Below are positions 1-8,643 of a DNA stretch of 64,000 nt, one piece after another. This DNA is from Macrococcus brunensis (lineage in GTDB: Bacteria > Bacillota > Bacilli > Staphylococcales > Staphylococcaceae), in assembly GCF_004359615.1 (NCBI RefSeq), contig NZ_SCWA01000001.1:62001-126000 (forward strand), given 5' to 3'. Below the pieces are notes generated by a model. The model saw only the letters and a list, made by a program, of their open reading frames with translations. It was not told the DNA's origin and ran no database searches. The position numbers and the translations under genes are program-made. The first letter of the stretch is position 1. Each line of letters begins with the position of its first letter.

Positions 1-2281
1 TGAGACCTTCATTCTGATATTCACGTAGCGGGTTGATCTGACCGTATGAACGTAAATGGATACCTGTTCTCAGCTGATCCATCGTATCGATATGATCTGT
101 CCACTTCATATCAATCGTACGAAGGAGAATCATGCGCTCAAATTCATGCATCTGTTCGCCCAGTTGAACTTCCTGGCGTTTATACTGTGCATCAATATGA
201 TCCATGACGACATTATATATTTCATCGTTATCACGGCGGGCAATTTCTTCTTCTTTTAAGTCGCCCTCAGGAATATACATGTCTTCAATGTAATTGATGA
301 ATGTTTCGTAGTCCTGCCGACCGTCTTCCCCTGTGAAATGCGCGTTAACTGCACGACGGACTGACTCCTGAATCATTGAATGAACCTGAGCTGAACAGTC
401 TTCCTGCTCTAAGATGTCATTACGTTCTTTATAGATAATTTCACGTTGTTTACGCAGTACATCATCATATTCAAGGACACGTTTACGGCTGTCATAGTTA
501 TTCCCCTCTACTCGTTTCTGAGCAGATTCTACAGCACGTGACACCATTTTAGATTCAATCGGTGCCTCGTCATTCATGCCGAGACGCGTCATCATATTCT
601 GCATACGCTCAGAACCGAAACGGACCATAAGTTCATCCTGCAGTGACAGATAGAAACGACTGAAACCTGGGTCTCCCTGACGACCTGCACGACCACGAAG
701 CTGATCATCGATACGACGAGATTCGTGACGTTCTGTACCGATAACTGCGAGCCCACCGATTTCCTGAACACCTTCACCGAGTTTAATATCTGTACCACGA
801 CCAGCCATGTTCGTTGCAATCGTCACAGCGCCTTTTTGGCCCGCGTTCGCTACAATCTCTGCTTCTCGCTCATGATTTTTGGCATTCAGTACATTATGAC
901 GGATGCCACGCTTTTTAAGCAGATCTGAAATATATTCACTCGTTTCAACTGCTACAGTACCTAACAGAACGGGCTGTCCTGCTTTATGACGGGCAATCAC
1001 TTCTTCAACTACAGCTCCAAGTTTCCCTTTTTCTGATGCGAAGATTAAATCGGCATTATCTTCACGCGCAATTGGTTTATTCGTTGGAATCTGTGTGACA
1101 ACCATATTGTAAATACTGATAAATTCCTCTTCTTCTGTTTTCGCTGTCCCTGTCATACCGGACAGTTTGTTATACATACGGAAGAAGTTCTGGAATGTAA
1201 TTGAAGCCATCGTTTTAGATTCGTTTTGAATCTCCACGCCTTCTTTTGCTTCAATGGCCTGATGGACACCATCAGAAAAACGGCGACCAGGCATTGTACG
1301 TCCAGTGAACTGGTCGACGATAACAATTTCACCATCTTCAACGACGTAATCCACATCTTTCAGCATAGAGCGATGAGCTTTCAGTGCAATATTGATGTGA
1401 TGCATCAGGCTGACATTTTTCACGTCATATAAGTTATCCACTTTGAACATTTTCTCTGCTTTATCAATACCGCTTTCTGATAACTGGATGCCTTTTGTTT
1501 TTTCATCATAGTTATAATCCACATCAGGTTTCAGCATCTTAACGAAGACATTTGCCTGAATATACATACCTGTTGACTTCTCAGCCTGACCAGAGATAAT
1601 CAGAGGCGTTCTCGCTTCATCAATCAGGATAGAATCGACCTCATCGATGATGGCAAAGTTAAGTGGACGCATGACCCGTTCTTCACTATACGTCACCATG
1701 TTATCCCGTAAGTAGTCGAAGCCGAGTTCATTATTCGTGCTGTATGTAATATCAGCCGCGTAAGCTTCACGTTTCTCAGCCGTTGTCTTACTATTTAAGT
1801 TAAGACCGACAGACAGGCCGAGGAAATTATAAAGCTGTGCCATTTCTTCAGACTGCGTGCTTGATAAGTATTCATTGACGGTAACTACATGCACACCTCG
1901 TCCTGTCAGTGCATTTAAATAGACGGGCATTGTAGCCGTCAGTGTCTTACCTTCACCGGTCTTCATCTCTGCGATATCCCCGCGATGAAGAACAGTCCCA
2001 CCCATGATCTGTACAGGGTGAGGGAACATTTTAAGGACACGCATCGATGCCTCGCGCACCACCGCGAAAGCTTCCGGTAAAATGCGATCGAGATAATCCT
2101 GCTGTGCTCTATAATCTTCTATTTCTTTCAGTTCATTCTGATACATAACGGTCATGTTTTTCAGTTCATCATCTGTTTTTGCTGCCATGACATCTTTGAA
2201 ACCATCAACTTGATCTGCAATTTTAGACAATGATTTTACTTCACGTTTATTGCCGTCAAACATCTTTTTAATGAATCCCAT
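1..2281 (-). CDS. secA: Preprotein translocase ATPase SecA (3' end outside window)
   Basis: SecA is the ATP-driven motor that pushes preproteins through SecYEG. The 760 residues visible here start at the ATG at 2281, which has a good Shine-Dalgarno (AAAGGAG) upstream. The Walker A motif MKTGEGKT lies near residues 106-113 and the Walker B/DEVD segment followed by [11 protein letters not shown] near 213. The last visible residues (IHLRSYGQ, then [10 protein letters not shown]) are in the helical scaffold/wing region, so roughly the last 80 residues, including any C-terminal zinc tail, are beyond base 1. It lies downstream of hpf on the same strand, but a terminator separates them. Confidence 0.97.
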   Translation of the reverse strand, partial: MGFIKKMFDGNKREVKSLSKIADQVDGFKDVMAAKTDDELKNMTVMYQNELKEIEDYRAQQDYLDRILPEAFAVVREASMRVLKMFPHPVQIMGGTVLHRGDIAEMKTGEGKTLTATMPVYLNALTGRGVHVVTVNEYLSSTQSEEMAQLYNFLGLSVGLNLNSKTTAEKREAYAADITYSTNNELGFDYLRDNMVTYSEERVMRPLNFAIIDEVDSILIDEARTPLIISGQAEKSTGMYIQANVFVKMLKPDVDYNYDEKTKGIQLSESGIDKAEKMFKVDNLYDVKNVSLMHHINIALKAHRSMLKDVDYVVEDGEIVIVDQFTGRTMPGRRFSDGVHQAIEAKEGVEIQNESKTMASITFQNFFRMYNKLSGMTGTAKTEEEEFISIYNMVVTQIPTNKPIAREDNADLIFASEKGKLGAVVEEVIARHKAGQPVLLGTVAVETSEYISDLLKKRGIRHNVLNAKNHEREAEIVANAGQKGAVTIATNMAGRGTDIKLGEGVQEIGGLAVIGTERHESRRIDDQLRGRAGRQGDPGFSRFYLSLQDELMVRFGSERMQNMMTRLGMNDEAPIESKMVSRAVESAQKRVEGNNYDSRKRVLEYDDVLRKQREIIYKERNDILEQEDCSAQVHSMIQESVRRAVNAHFTGEDGRQDYETFINYIEDMYIPEGDLKEEEIARRDNDEIYNVVMDHIDAQYKRQEVQLGEQMHEFERMILLRTIDMKWTDHIDTMDQLRTGIHLRSYGQINPLREYQNEGL

Positions 2282-2309
2282 GTTTTTCTCTCCTTTAGTT
2301 ACCATCTAC

Positions 2310-2340
2310 AACAATTAATAATACCATTTATTTAATTGTT
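2310..2340. repeat. Inverted repeat in the secA leader
   Basis: AACAATTAA (2310-2318) and TTAATTGTT (2332-2340) are perfect 9-bp inverted arms around a 13-base loop. They sit 29-59 bases upstream of the secA start, between the hpf terminator and the secA ribosome binding site. The repeat could be an operator or a leader hairpin; its function is not known from sequence. Confidence 0.6.
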
Positions 2341-2360
2341 ATAAAAACATAACGGCATGA

Positions 2361-2390
2361 AAAATCCCCTTTTACAATTAAGAGGGGATT
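2361..2390 (-). terminator. Rho-independent terminator of hpf
   Basis: On the minus strand an 8-bp stem AATCCCCT/AGGGGATT is followed by a short T run just after the hpf stop codon. It would separate hpf from secA transcription. Confidence 0.8.
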
Positions 2391-2394
2391 CAAG

Positions 2395-2949
2395 TTATTC
2401 AGCTGATGTTTCGATTAAACCATACTTACCATCTTTACGACGGTAGACAATGTTAGTTCCGTTTGTCTCTGCATCATTGAAGATGTAGAAATCATGACCC
2501 AGCATATTCATCTGAAGTACCGCTTCTTCAGAGTCCATCGGTTTTAAATCGAACTGTTTAGAACGGATGATTTCGATTTCAGGTTCTTCCTCTTCTTTTT
2601 CTGTTTCAGGGAAGACAGGGAAAACATCTTTTTCAATTCCTTTTTCGCGGAATTTACGATTAACTTTTGTTTTGTGTTTTCTGACCTGGCGTTCTAATTT
2701 TTCAACAATCAGATCGACTGCCGCATATAAATCATCATGACGTTCTTCTGCGCGAAGCGTCACATTTTTAAGCGGGATAGTGACTTCAATTTTAGAGCGA
2801 GAATCTTGGTAAGTCTTAACTTTGACATGTGCATTCGCATCCGGCACATTAGCAAAGTAACGCTCAAGTTTACTTAATTTCTCCTCGATGTGGTTACGGA
2901 TTGCATCTGTTACTTCAATATTCTCTCCGTGAATTTCATATCTGATCAT
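2395..2949 (-). CDS. hpf: Ribosome hibernation promoting factor, long form
   Basis: This 184-residue protein matches the long HPF form (usual length about 185-190). The N-terminal S30AE/YfiA fold covers residues 1-105 ([18 protein letters not shown] start), followed by a charged linker. The C-terminal dimerisation domain (about 125-184, [18 protein letters not shown]) drives 100S ribosome formation in stationary phase. The start has a clear AAGGAG 9-10 bases upstream. The gene order comFC-hpf-secA is typical of staphylococci. It has its own promoter in front and a terminator behind, so it is probably monocistronic. Confidence 0.97.
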   Translation of the reverse strand: MIRYEIHGENIEVTDAIRNHIEEKLSKLERYFANVPDANAHVKVKTYQDSRSKIEVTIPLKNVTLRAEERHDDLYAAVDLIVEKLERQVRKHKTKVNRKFREKGIEKDVFPVFPETEKEEEEPEIEIIRSKQFDLKPMDSEEAVLQMNMLGHDFYIFNDAETNGTNIVYRRKDGKYGLIETSAE

Positions 2950-3000
2950 AATGAAACAACTCCTTATGAAACCTATTCTGTGGTGTTTCTTCCTACCTTT

Positions 3001-3028
3001 ATTTTAGCATATTATCAAGGTCTTGCAA
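3001..3028 (-). promoter_or_regulatory. SigA-type promoter of hpf
   Basis: On the minus strand TTGCAA (3023-3028) and TAAAAT (3001-3006) are 16 bases apart, and a TGC just upstream of the -10 gives an extended -10. The element lies at the 3' end of comFC, 50 bases before the hpf start. Confidence 0.55.
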
Positions 3029-3683
3029 GCGCTAACACTTCAACCGTATGAACACCTTGTGACCGAAGAATCTCGGCTGCATGATGCACAGTCAGGCCTG
3101 TCGTATAGATGTCATCGATAAGAAGAACACGACCGTGGACCTGGCTCGAGACCGTAAAAGGATTCACTTGTTTCAACCGTTCTTTTTTAGTCAGTTCAGA
3201 CTGCTTTATCCGACTTGCCATTGTCAGAGAGTGACAAAGTGTCACCGGCAGATGTGACAGAATTTCTTCCATTTGACTGAAGCCGCGCGTCTTTAGTTTC
3301 TCCGCGCTAGTAGGTAATGCGATAACGGCGTCAAACGATTTCATGTAGGATACATGGCCACGCAGCAAATAGGCGAATATTTGAGCGAGCTTAATATCAC
3401 CTCTACCTTTATATGCATGAATCACCTCTTTCATGAAATCATTGTAATCAAATAACACCTGAATCCGGTCCAGCGGCTGAAAATACTGATGCATGAACAG
3501 ACAGTCTCTGCAGGTTTCCTCATCAATCAGGAGTCTATGACAGTGCGTACAACGCGGTCCTTGTATTTTTTCAAAAGATGCTTCGCATTCACTGCAGATG
3601 ATTTGCGGCGCTTGAAAGTAGTTGCTAAGGAACAAGGTTTCATTTACTTGCTGAAAACAGATCAGGCACCTCAGTCGATCCAC
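3015..3683 (-). CDS. comFC: ComFC competence protein, phosphoribosyltransferase-like
   Basis: This 222-residue ComFC/GntX-family protein is needed for late steps of DNA uptake in naturally competent bacteria. Cysteine pairs at the N-terminus (C6-C9 and several CxxC pairs between residues 31 and 62) look like zinc ligands. The C-terminal PRTase motif VLLIDDIYTTG lies near residue 190. Its start overlaps the end of comFA by 13 bases, so the two are translationally coupled. Whether this species is naturally transformable cannot be told from the sequence. Confidence 0.93.
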   Translation of the reverse strand: MDRLRCLICFQQVNETLFLSNYFQAPQIICSECEASFEKIQGPRCTHCHRLLIDEETCRDCLFMHQYFQPLDRIQVLFDYNDFMKEVIHAYKGRGDIKLAQIFAYLLRGHVSYMKSFDAVIALPTSAEKLKTRGFSQMEEILSHLPVTLCHSLTMASRIKQSELTKKERLKQVNPFTVSSQVHGRVLLIDDIYTTGLTVHHAAEILRSQGVHTVEVLALARP

Positions 3684-4885
3684 CCTCTTTTCTTCGCATT
3701 CAGATTCATCGTCCTGATTTCCTTTACAGCTAGCTGCATATCTCTTGAGACACCATCATGAAAGAATTTGACCGTTCCGTCATAAGGTATAAACTTGCGA
3801 TCGACCCGTCCGGACATCTGGACCAGACATTCAGCTGTATAGGATTCTGCCCCTATGACGTAGACATCCAGATTTGCCATCGTAAAGCCGCGTTCCAGGA
3901 TGGTTGTCGTAAATATGATGGCGTGATGTCCAGCCCGAATGGCTTCAACTTTTTCATGTCTCAAGGCATCAGAAGCATAAACTGTCACCGGACTGAAGTC
4001 GCTATATACTTCTGCTGCTTTCTCCATATCCGAGATATTGTTGAAAAAGACCAGCAGATAAGTGTCAGGCCGTCGTTTCAGAAAAGGAGTCAATCCTCCT
4101 TTCATCAGCCGCCTCTTCGACAGATATTTGTAACTCGGAACAGGCAAAGGTCTCCTATGATATCTTGCGGGCAGAACAACTGTCACATCTTGCATATCCT
4201 TTTGCATCTTCTTTGGGGGCGTCGCTGTCAGATAAATAATAGCGGCATCTTTTTCAGCGGCACGTTCTATCGTCTTTTGAAGTCGTTCATCCATCGGTAA
4301 GGGAAATGCATCCACTTCATCGACAATCACCAGTCCGAAATGGTGCTGATACTTGACCAGCTGCTGGACGGTACTGATGACAAAAGTACTGCTGTACTTA
4401 AGTGTCTGTCCCTGATAAAGAACATCTATCTCTGTATTAAAGTAATCACTCATCCGCAGAAAAAGCTCCTTGACGACATCTACACGCGGAGAGACCAGTG
4501 CAACGCTTTGCCCGTTCTGCCGCGCTACTTTTATTCCTTCTATAATCATCTCCGTCTTCCCTGCACCCGTGACCGCATGAAGTAGCTTTCTGCCTCCTTT
4601 TATCACTGTTTCCACTATTTCATGACTGGCATATTGCTGCTGGTCGGTCAGCTCAAAGTCCAGCTGATATTCGACATCATCAACAACATCAGGCAGCTCT
4701 AGTAAATCATAGAATGTCTCCGTTGAAGAGTATGTCATGCGAATGCAGGCCCGGCAGTAAATGACTGCTTTTTCAAAGCGGTGATGATAGAACTGATGAA
4801 ACAGTTCCTTTTCTTCATTCATACAGTAGTGACAGCGTTCATCTTTTACACCTTGAATTGCTTTCCCTTCTATAAGTAAGCTCAT
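3671..4885 (-). CDS. comFA: ComFA DEAD-box DNA-uptake ATPase
   Basis: ComFA is a membrane-associated helicase/translocase that works with ComFC and ComEC to move single-stranded DNA into the cell. I place the start at 4885 (404 aa, MSLLIEGK) because GGAGGAG lies directly upstream; an upstream in-frame start at 4909 lies inside the preceding terminator. A four-cysteine zinc site is visible at C18/C21 and C44/C47. Walker A (AVTGAGKT) is near residues 104-111, DEVD near 195, and a helicase C domain with MSGRVDR near 370. It forms an operon with comFC. Confidence 0.95.
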   Translation of the reverse strand: MSLLIEGKAIQGVKDERCHYCMNEEKELFHQFYHHRFEKAVIYCRACIRMTYSSTETFYDLLELPDVVDDVEYQLDFELTDQQQYASHEIVETVIKGGRKLLHAVTGAGKTEMIIEGIKVARQNGQSVALVSPRVDVVKELFLRMSDYFNTEIDVLYQGQTLKYSSTFVISTVQQLVKYQHHFGLVIVDEVDAFPLPMDERLQKTIERAAEKDAAIIYLTATPPKKMQKDMQDVTVVLPARYHRRPLPVPSYKYLSKRRLMKGGLTPFLKRRPDTYLLVFFNNISDMEKAAEVYSDFSPVTVYASDALRHEKVEAIRAGHHAIIFTTTILERGFTMANLDVYVIGAESYTAECLVQMSGRVDRKFIPYDGTVKFFHDGVSRDMQLAVKEIRTMNLNAKKRGWID

Positions 4886-4899
4886 TTTCTCCTCCAAAT

Positions 4900-4926
4900 A
4901 AAAAAGCACACTTAAATAAGTGTGCT
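4900..4926 (-). terminator. Terminator of fakB1, abutting the comFA Shine-Dalgarno
   Basis: On the minus strand the perfect stem AGCACACTT/AAGTGTGCT with a 4-base loop is followed by TTTTTTATTT and then, within five bases, the GGAGGAG of comFA. It should stop fakB1 transcripts. Confidence 0.85.
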
Positions 4927-4954
4927 GTCATAAAATATTAAGAATAAAAACAGT

Positions 4955-5812
4955 TTACAATTTTAAATCACGTTTAACCATGCCAAGTGCCATCGCACCT
5001 TCACCTAAGTGAGTCGCGATAACCGGCGTTACATCTGCTACGATGAAATGAATATCCGGGAATCTCTTCTGAACATCTTTCAGCCATTCAAGCGCTTCTT
5101 CTTCTGCATTCGCATGTAGAACACACCCTGTTGCTGTTGTTTCACCGTCCAGAAATTCCGCCATCAATTCTTCAATGCGTTTCAGTGCTTTCTTTTTCGT
5201 TCTGACTTTTTCTGCAGCAACTATTTTAGTCTCTACAAAATGCAGAATCGGCTTAACTTGCAGCATACTGCCAACAAAGGCTTGAGCCCCTGTTAAACGG
5301 CCACCCTTTTTAAGGTTCTTCAGATCATTGACCATGAAATAGGCGACATGATTTCTAACCATCGACTGAAGTTCTGCCACTATCTCATCAATAGAAGCGC
5401 CTTCTTCAATCATCTGAGCAGCTCTGAAGCACAGAAAAGCCTGTGGTGTCAGTGAAATTTCTGAATCCACGGCATGAACGTTGATGCCTTCCACCATATC
5501 GCCTGCTGTAATAGCACTCTGATACGTACCGCTGATACCACTGGATAAATGCACAGCGATAACATCTGTGTAACCTGCTGCTTTCAGTTCTTCCAGTTTA
5601 TCCACGTACTCACCGACCGCTGGCTGGCTGGTCGTCGGCAGTTCACTTTCTGTACGCATTCTGCTGTAGAATTCCTCCTTGGACATATCTACATTTTCAC
5701 GGTAAGCCTGTCCATGAAATAAGACATTCAGATAAACTTCATGAATGTGATAACGTTCTTTCATTTCGTCGCTGATATTTGCGGTTGAATCTGTTAATAC
5801 TGCAATTTTCAT
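4955..5812 (-). CDS. fakB1: DegV-family fatty acid binding protein, FakB1-like
   Basis: FakB proteins bind a free fatty acid and present it to the kinase FakA, giving acyl-phosphate for phospholipid synthesis. The start at 5812 (285 aa, MKIAVLTDSTANIS) has AAGGAGG upstream; the longer in-frame start at 5848 has none. Family motifs visible are DSTANIS, TTSQPAVGEY near residue 70, the HLSSGISGTYQSA phosphate loop near 100, and GSMLQVKPIL near 180. The position next to comFA is that of S. aureus fakB1. No fakA is present in the window. Confidence 0.9.
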   Translation of the reverse strand: MKIAVLTDSTANISDEMKERYHIHEVYLNVLFHGQAYRENVDMSKEEFYSRMRTESELPTTSQPAVGEYVDKLEELKAAGYTDVIAVHLSSGISGTYQSAITAGDMVEGINVHAVDSEISLTPQAFLCFRAAQMIEEGASIDEIVAELQSMVRNHVAYFMVNDLKNLKKGGRLTGAQAFVGSMLQVKPILHFVETKIVAAEKVRTKKKALKRIEELMAEFLDGETTATGCVLHANAEEEALEWLKDVQKRFPDIHFIVADVTPVIATHLGEGAMALGMVKRDLKL

Positions 5813-5843
5813 GACTTCCCTCCTTACAGTTCCCCACAAGTGT

Positions 5844-5852
5844 ATCATACCA
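5844..5852 (-). promoter_or_regulatory. Extended -10 promoter of fakB1
   Basis: The minus strand reads TGGTATGAT, a TGn extended -10, with a weak TTTATT -35 sixteen bases upstream. It lies 31 bases before the fakB1 start. Confidence 0.45.
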
Positions 5853-5880
5853 TTTTTATCCTAAAAATAAAGTTAAAGCA

Positions 5881-5909
5881 TTGTTGATGTGTTGCAAGTT
5901 GACTATACT
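5881..5909 (+). promoter_or_regulatory. Promoter of yvyE
   Basis: TTGTTG (5881-5886) and TATACT (5904-5909) are separated by 17 bases, 25 bases upstream of the yvyE start. It is divergent from the fakB1 promoter. Confidence 0.6.
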
Positions 5910-5934
5910 GAAAAAGAATATGGAGGAATGCTTA

Positions 5935-6564
5935 ATGGAGAACTATATTACGATTAAACAGGACTTTGAAACAGAAGAACTGATCAGTAAATCACGTTTT
6001 ATTACTTACTTATTTAAAGTAGAGGACGAGGAAGAAGCGAAGAAGCGAATAGCTGAAATCAAATCGCTGCATAAGTCCGCGAATCATAACTGCTCTGCCT
6101 ACACGATAGGTGATCAGCATCAGATACAGAAGGCAAGTGATGACGGTGAACCCTCTGGTACAGCAGGCGTTCCTATGCTTGAGACACTCAAAAAAGAAGA
6201 TGTCCATAATGTTGTCGCTATTGTCACGCGTTACTTTGGCGGCATCAAACTCGGTACAGGCGGGCTCATTCGTGCTTATCAGTCAGGTGTAACAGACGCC
6301 ATCAAAGCAGCCGGTAAAGTAAGAATCCAGAATGCCATACTTTATGAAGTGACTTTAAACTATGATCAGACGGGCCGTTTTGAATACGATATAGCGGACC
6401 AGCCTTATGAAGTTGTCGGTCAGACGTATACAGACAAAGTGACTTACAGCATCCATGTGACTGCTGAAGACACAGAAAAATTCGAAAACTTTGTCAGTGA
6501 GAATACACAGGGACAAGGGCAAATAAAAAAAGAAGCAGAACTCATGCTTCCTTTTCCAATCTAG
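5935..6564 (+). CDS. yvyE: YigZ/IMPACT-family protein
   Basis: This 209-residue protein has the usual family length. An N-terminal UPF0029/IMPACT domain (about 1-120) carries DDGEPSGTAGVPML and RYFGGIKLGTGGL. A C-terminal DUF1949 domain (about 135-205) has a ferredoxin-like fold. The molecular role is unknown; eukaryotic IMPACT regulates translation. The start at 5935 (MENYITIKQ) follows GGAGG; the TTG at 5881 lies in the -35 and is rejected. Its stop codon is exactly adjacent to the convergent tagO stop, with no terminator visible. Confidence 0.9.
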   Translation: MENYITIKQDFETEELISKSRFITYLFKVEDEEEAKKRIAEIKSLHKSANHNCSAYTIGDQHQIQKASDDGEPSGTAGVPMLETLKKEDVHNVVAIVTRYFGGIKLGTGGLIRAYQSGVTDAIKAAGKVRIQNAILYEVTLNYDQTGRFEYDIADQPYEVVGQTYTDKVTYSIHVTAEDTEKFENFVSENTQGQGQIKKEAELMLPFPI

Positions 6565-7608
6565 CTATTTAATGATTTTTCGGCAGAGCTTGATGAACGG
6601 CTTATAGTTATCATCAATTAATCCGGTAAACTCAACAATCATTTCAATTGTAAATAAAATAAGTAGTGTCATGACTATAGCGCCCACATTAGTTGATAGA
6701 TAGAGAATGACAGATGCCGAACTGAATAGCAGTGCTATAGAATAAATCAGGATAACGGTCTGTGGATGTGAGTATCCATGATCGAGTAATTTATGATGCA
6801 GATGAGACTTATCCGCCTGCATGACCGGTTGTCCTTTCATGTAACGTCTGATCATCGCGAATACCATATCGATGAACGGCACACCTAAAATAATAATCGG
6901 GAATAAGAGGGAGATCAGCGTGATATTCTTGAACCCAAGCAGACTGAGGACACCGATAATAAAGCCGAGCATCAAAGCGCCGTTGTCACCTAGAAAGATC
7001 TTAGCCGGATAAAAATTATAGCGAATAAAACCGAGCAGAGAACCAATCAGTACGCTACAGATCATTAAAATAAAAATGTTGCCCTGAAAAATAGCAATGA
7101 GACCGATAGTACCAAGTGCAATCATGGAGACACCCGACGCCAGTCCATCGAGTCCATCCACTAAATTGATGGCATTTGTCACGGCGACTATCCAGAGAAT
7201 CGTCACAGGGACACTGAGAACACCGAACTGGATAATGACACCAAACGGTAACGTGATCAAGTCAATCGTAATCCCGTGATAGACAACGACCAGACTGATT
7301 AAAATCTGACCGATCAGTTTAACGATAGGTTTTAAATCAAATATATCATCAATAAGGCCGAGCAAATTAATGAGGATAGCACCAATCACTAACGGTACGA
7401 TCTCCTCTTCTATCGGCTGCGCAATTTTAATACCGATTAAAAATGAGATAAGAAGTGCCAGTCCACCGATAACGGAAACAGGCGCTTTATGAACTTTACG
7501 TATATTAGGTTTGTCCATTGCACCGATATAGGGCGAGACCCAGATTAAAAGCGGTGTCAGACAGAATGAAATAGCTGCTGTAATAAGAATCAGCTTTAAG
7601 GTAAACAT
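6565..7608 (-). CDS. tagO: UDP-GlcNAc:undecaprenyl-phosphate GlcNAc-1-phosphate transferase
   Basis: TagO (called llm or tarO in staphylococci) makes the lipid-linked GlcNAc that starts wall teichoic acid synthesis at the membrane. The 347-residue polytopic protein has the MraY/WecA signatures: DD at 87-88, NAINLVDGLDGLA near 145-157 (D151, D154), FLGDNG at 206-211 and the cytoplasmic HLHH loop near 270. There are about ten or eleven hydrophobic segments. The start has GAGGTGG upstream. The same order tagO-gdpS is found in S. aureus. Confidence 0.96.
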   Translation of the reverse strand: MFTLKLILITAAISFCLTPLLIWVSPYIGAMDKPNIRKVHKAPVSVIGGLALLISFLIGIKIAQPIEEEIVPLVIGAILINLLGLIDDIFDLKPIVKLIGQILISLVVVYHGITIDLITLPFGVIIQFGVLSVPVTILWIVAVTNAINLVDGLDGLASGVSMIALGTIGLIAIFQGNIFILMICSVLIGSLLGFIRYNFYPAKIFLGDNGALMLGFIIGVLSLLGFKNITLISLLFPIIILGVPFIDMVFAMIRRYMKGQPVMQADKSHLHHKLLDHGYSHPQTVILIYSIALLFSSASVILYLSTNVGAIVMTLLILFTIEMIVEFTGLIDDNYKPFIKLCRKIIK

Positions 7609-7700
7609 AGACCACCTCGAGGTTTATCTTATCTTTAAATATAGCATAATCGTATTCAACTAGGAATTATATTAAATATTTATTAAGACGCCTGGTCACA

Positions 7701-7729
7701 TTGACGAATGGTCATTTATGACTCATAAT
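7701..7729 (+). promoter_or_regulatory. Promoter of yitT-like gene with GGTCA repeats
   Basis: TTGACG (7701-7706) and CATAAT (7724-7729) are 17 bases apart. Two related motifs overlap the promoter, TGGTCACATTGAC at 7693-7705 and TGGTCATTTATGAC at 7709-7722. The second contains the palindrome GTCAT-TT-ATGAC, so an operator is possible. Confidence 0.55.
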
Positions 7730-7773
7730 AAGACGGTTAATGAAAAAATACAATTTTTAAGAAGGAGGATTAT

Positions 7774-8643
7774 ATGAAAAATCCGGTTTTAAGAGATTAC
7801 TTCTATATGATTATGGGCTCTATTTTAGTCGGTATCAGCTATAACTTTTTCCTGCTCCCTTCTGAGATAGCAGCAGGTGGTATATCTGGTGTTAGTACCA
7901 TCCTTTATAATGCGTTTCATATTCAGCCTTATTTGACACAGGCTCTCATTAATATCCCCATCTTTATTGCCGGATGGATTATTCTCGGACGTTCGTTCAG
8001 TCTGAAGACAGCTATTGCGACTTTCCTGATCCCCTTCTTTATTTTTATCTCGAAAGATTTTGTTGTTCACGGAGTGCATAATTCACTGCTTGGTGCGATA
8101 TACGGGGGTATCGTTCTCGGTATAGGGCTCGGCCTCGTTTACCGGGGTAAAGGCTCAACAGGAGGCACCGCAACCCTTGCTCAGATCGTCAAAAAATATA
8201 CGTCGTTATCCAGCGGTTTCTGTCAGCTGATCGTTGATGCGGTCGTTGTACTGATGAGTGCATTTGTTCTGAGCTTTGAGTCTGCCCTTTATGCTTTGAT
8301 GTCAATTTATGTGACAAGCAAGGTCATTGATTTCGTCGAACTGAAAGCAGGCGATAACAAGCTCGTCTTCATCATCACAGACCAGGAAGCTGTTGTCGGC
8401 CAGCTGATTTATGACACTGTAGAACGGGGTTATACGAAAATCAATTCCATGGGTGGTTTCACCGGTGCAGAGAAAGCGTTACTGTTTTCTGTCATGGAGC
8501 AACGGGAAGCGATTTATTTCAAGCAGGTCATCAATGACGAAAACATTGATGCCTTCACCGTCTTCCTCAGTGCCTCTGATATCATTGGACGTGGATTCTC
8601 AAAAGAGAAAAACTTTATGACTAAGGATGTGCCACATGATTGA
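7774..8643 (+). CDS. YitT-family membrane protein (DUF161 + DUF2179)
   Basis: This 289-residue protein has five or six predicted membrane segments in residues 8-200 (YitT_membrane/DUF161, with glycine-rich GIGLGLVYRGKGSTGGT near 115-131). A soluble C-terminal DUF2179 domain (about 205-280) follows, with GYTKINSMGGFTGAEK. The substrate and function of the family are not established. The start has AAGGAGG. Its stop overlaps the start of gdpS, so the two are probably cotranscribed. Confidence 0.88.
   Translation: MKNPVLRDYFYMIMGSILVGISYNFFLLPSEIAAGGISGVSTILYNAFHIQPYLTQALINIPIFIAGWIILGRSFSLKTAIATFLIPFFIFISKDFVVHGVHNSLLGAIYGGIVLGIGLGLVYRGKGSTGGTATLAQIVKKYTSLSSGFCQLIVDAVVVLMSAFVLSFESALYALMSIYVTSKVIDFVELKAGDNKLVFIITDQEAVVGQLIYDTVERGYTKINSMGGFTGAEKALLFSVMEQREAIYFKQVINDENIDAFTVFLSASDIIGRGFSKEKNFMTKDVPHD

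Noticed and set aside
2966-2994. SigH-like promoter (AGGAAGA ... GAAT) before hpf
   Set aside because: The spacing between the two elements is too short for SigH; the SigA-type TTGCAA/TAAAAT pair fits better.
3758-4300. 180-codon plus-strand ORF inside comFA
   Set aside because: Antisense shadow of comFA: no ribosome binding site, no family resemblance, cysteine/histidine-rich composition typical of frame shadows.
4886-4909. Longer comFA start at 4909
   Set aside because: Lies inside the fakB1 terminator hairpin; the ATG at 4885 has GGAGGAG.
5813-5848. Longer fakB1 start at 5848
   Set aside because: No ribosome binding site; it would add 12 non-family residues before the conserved MKIAVLTDST start.
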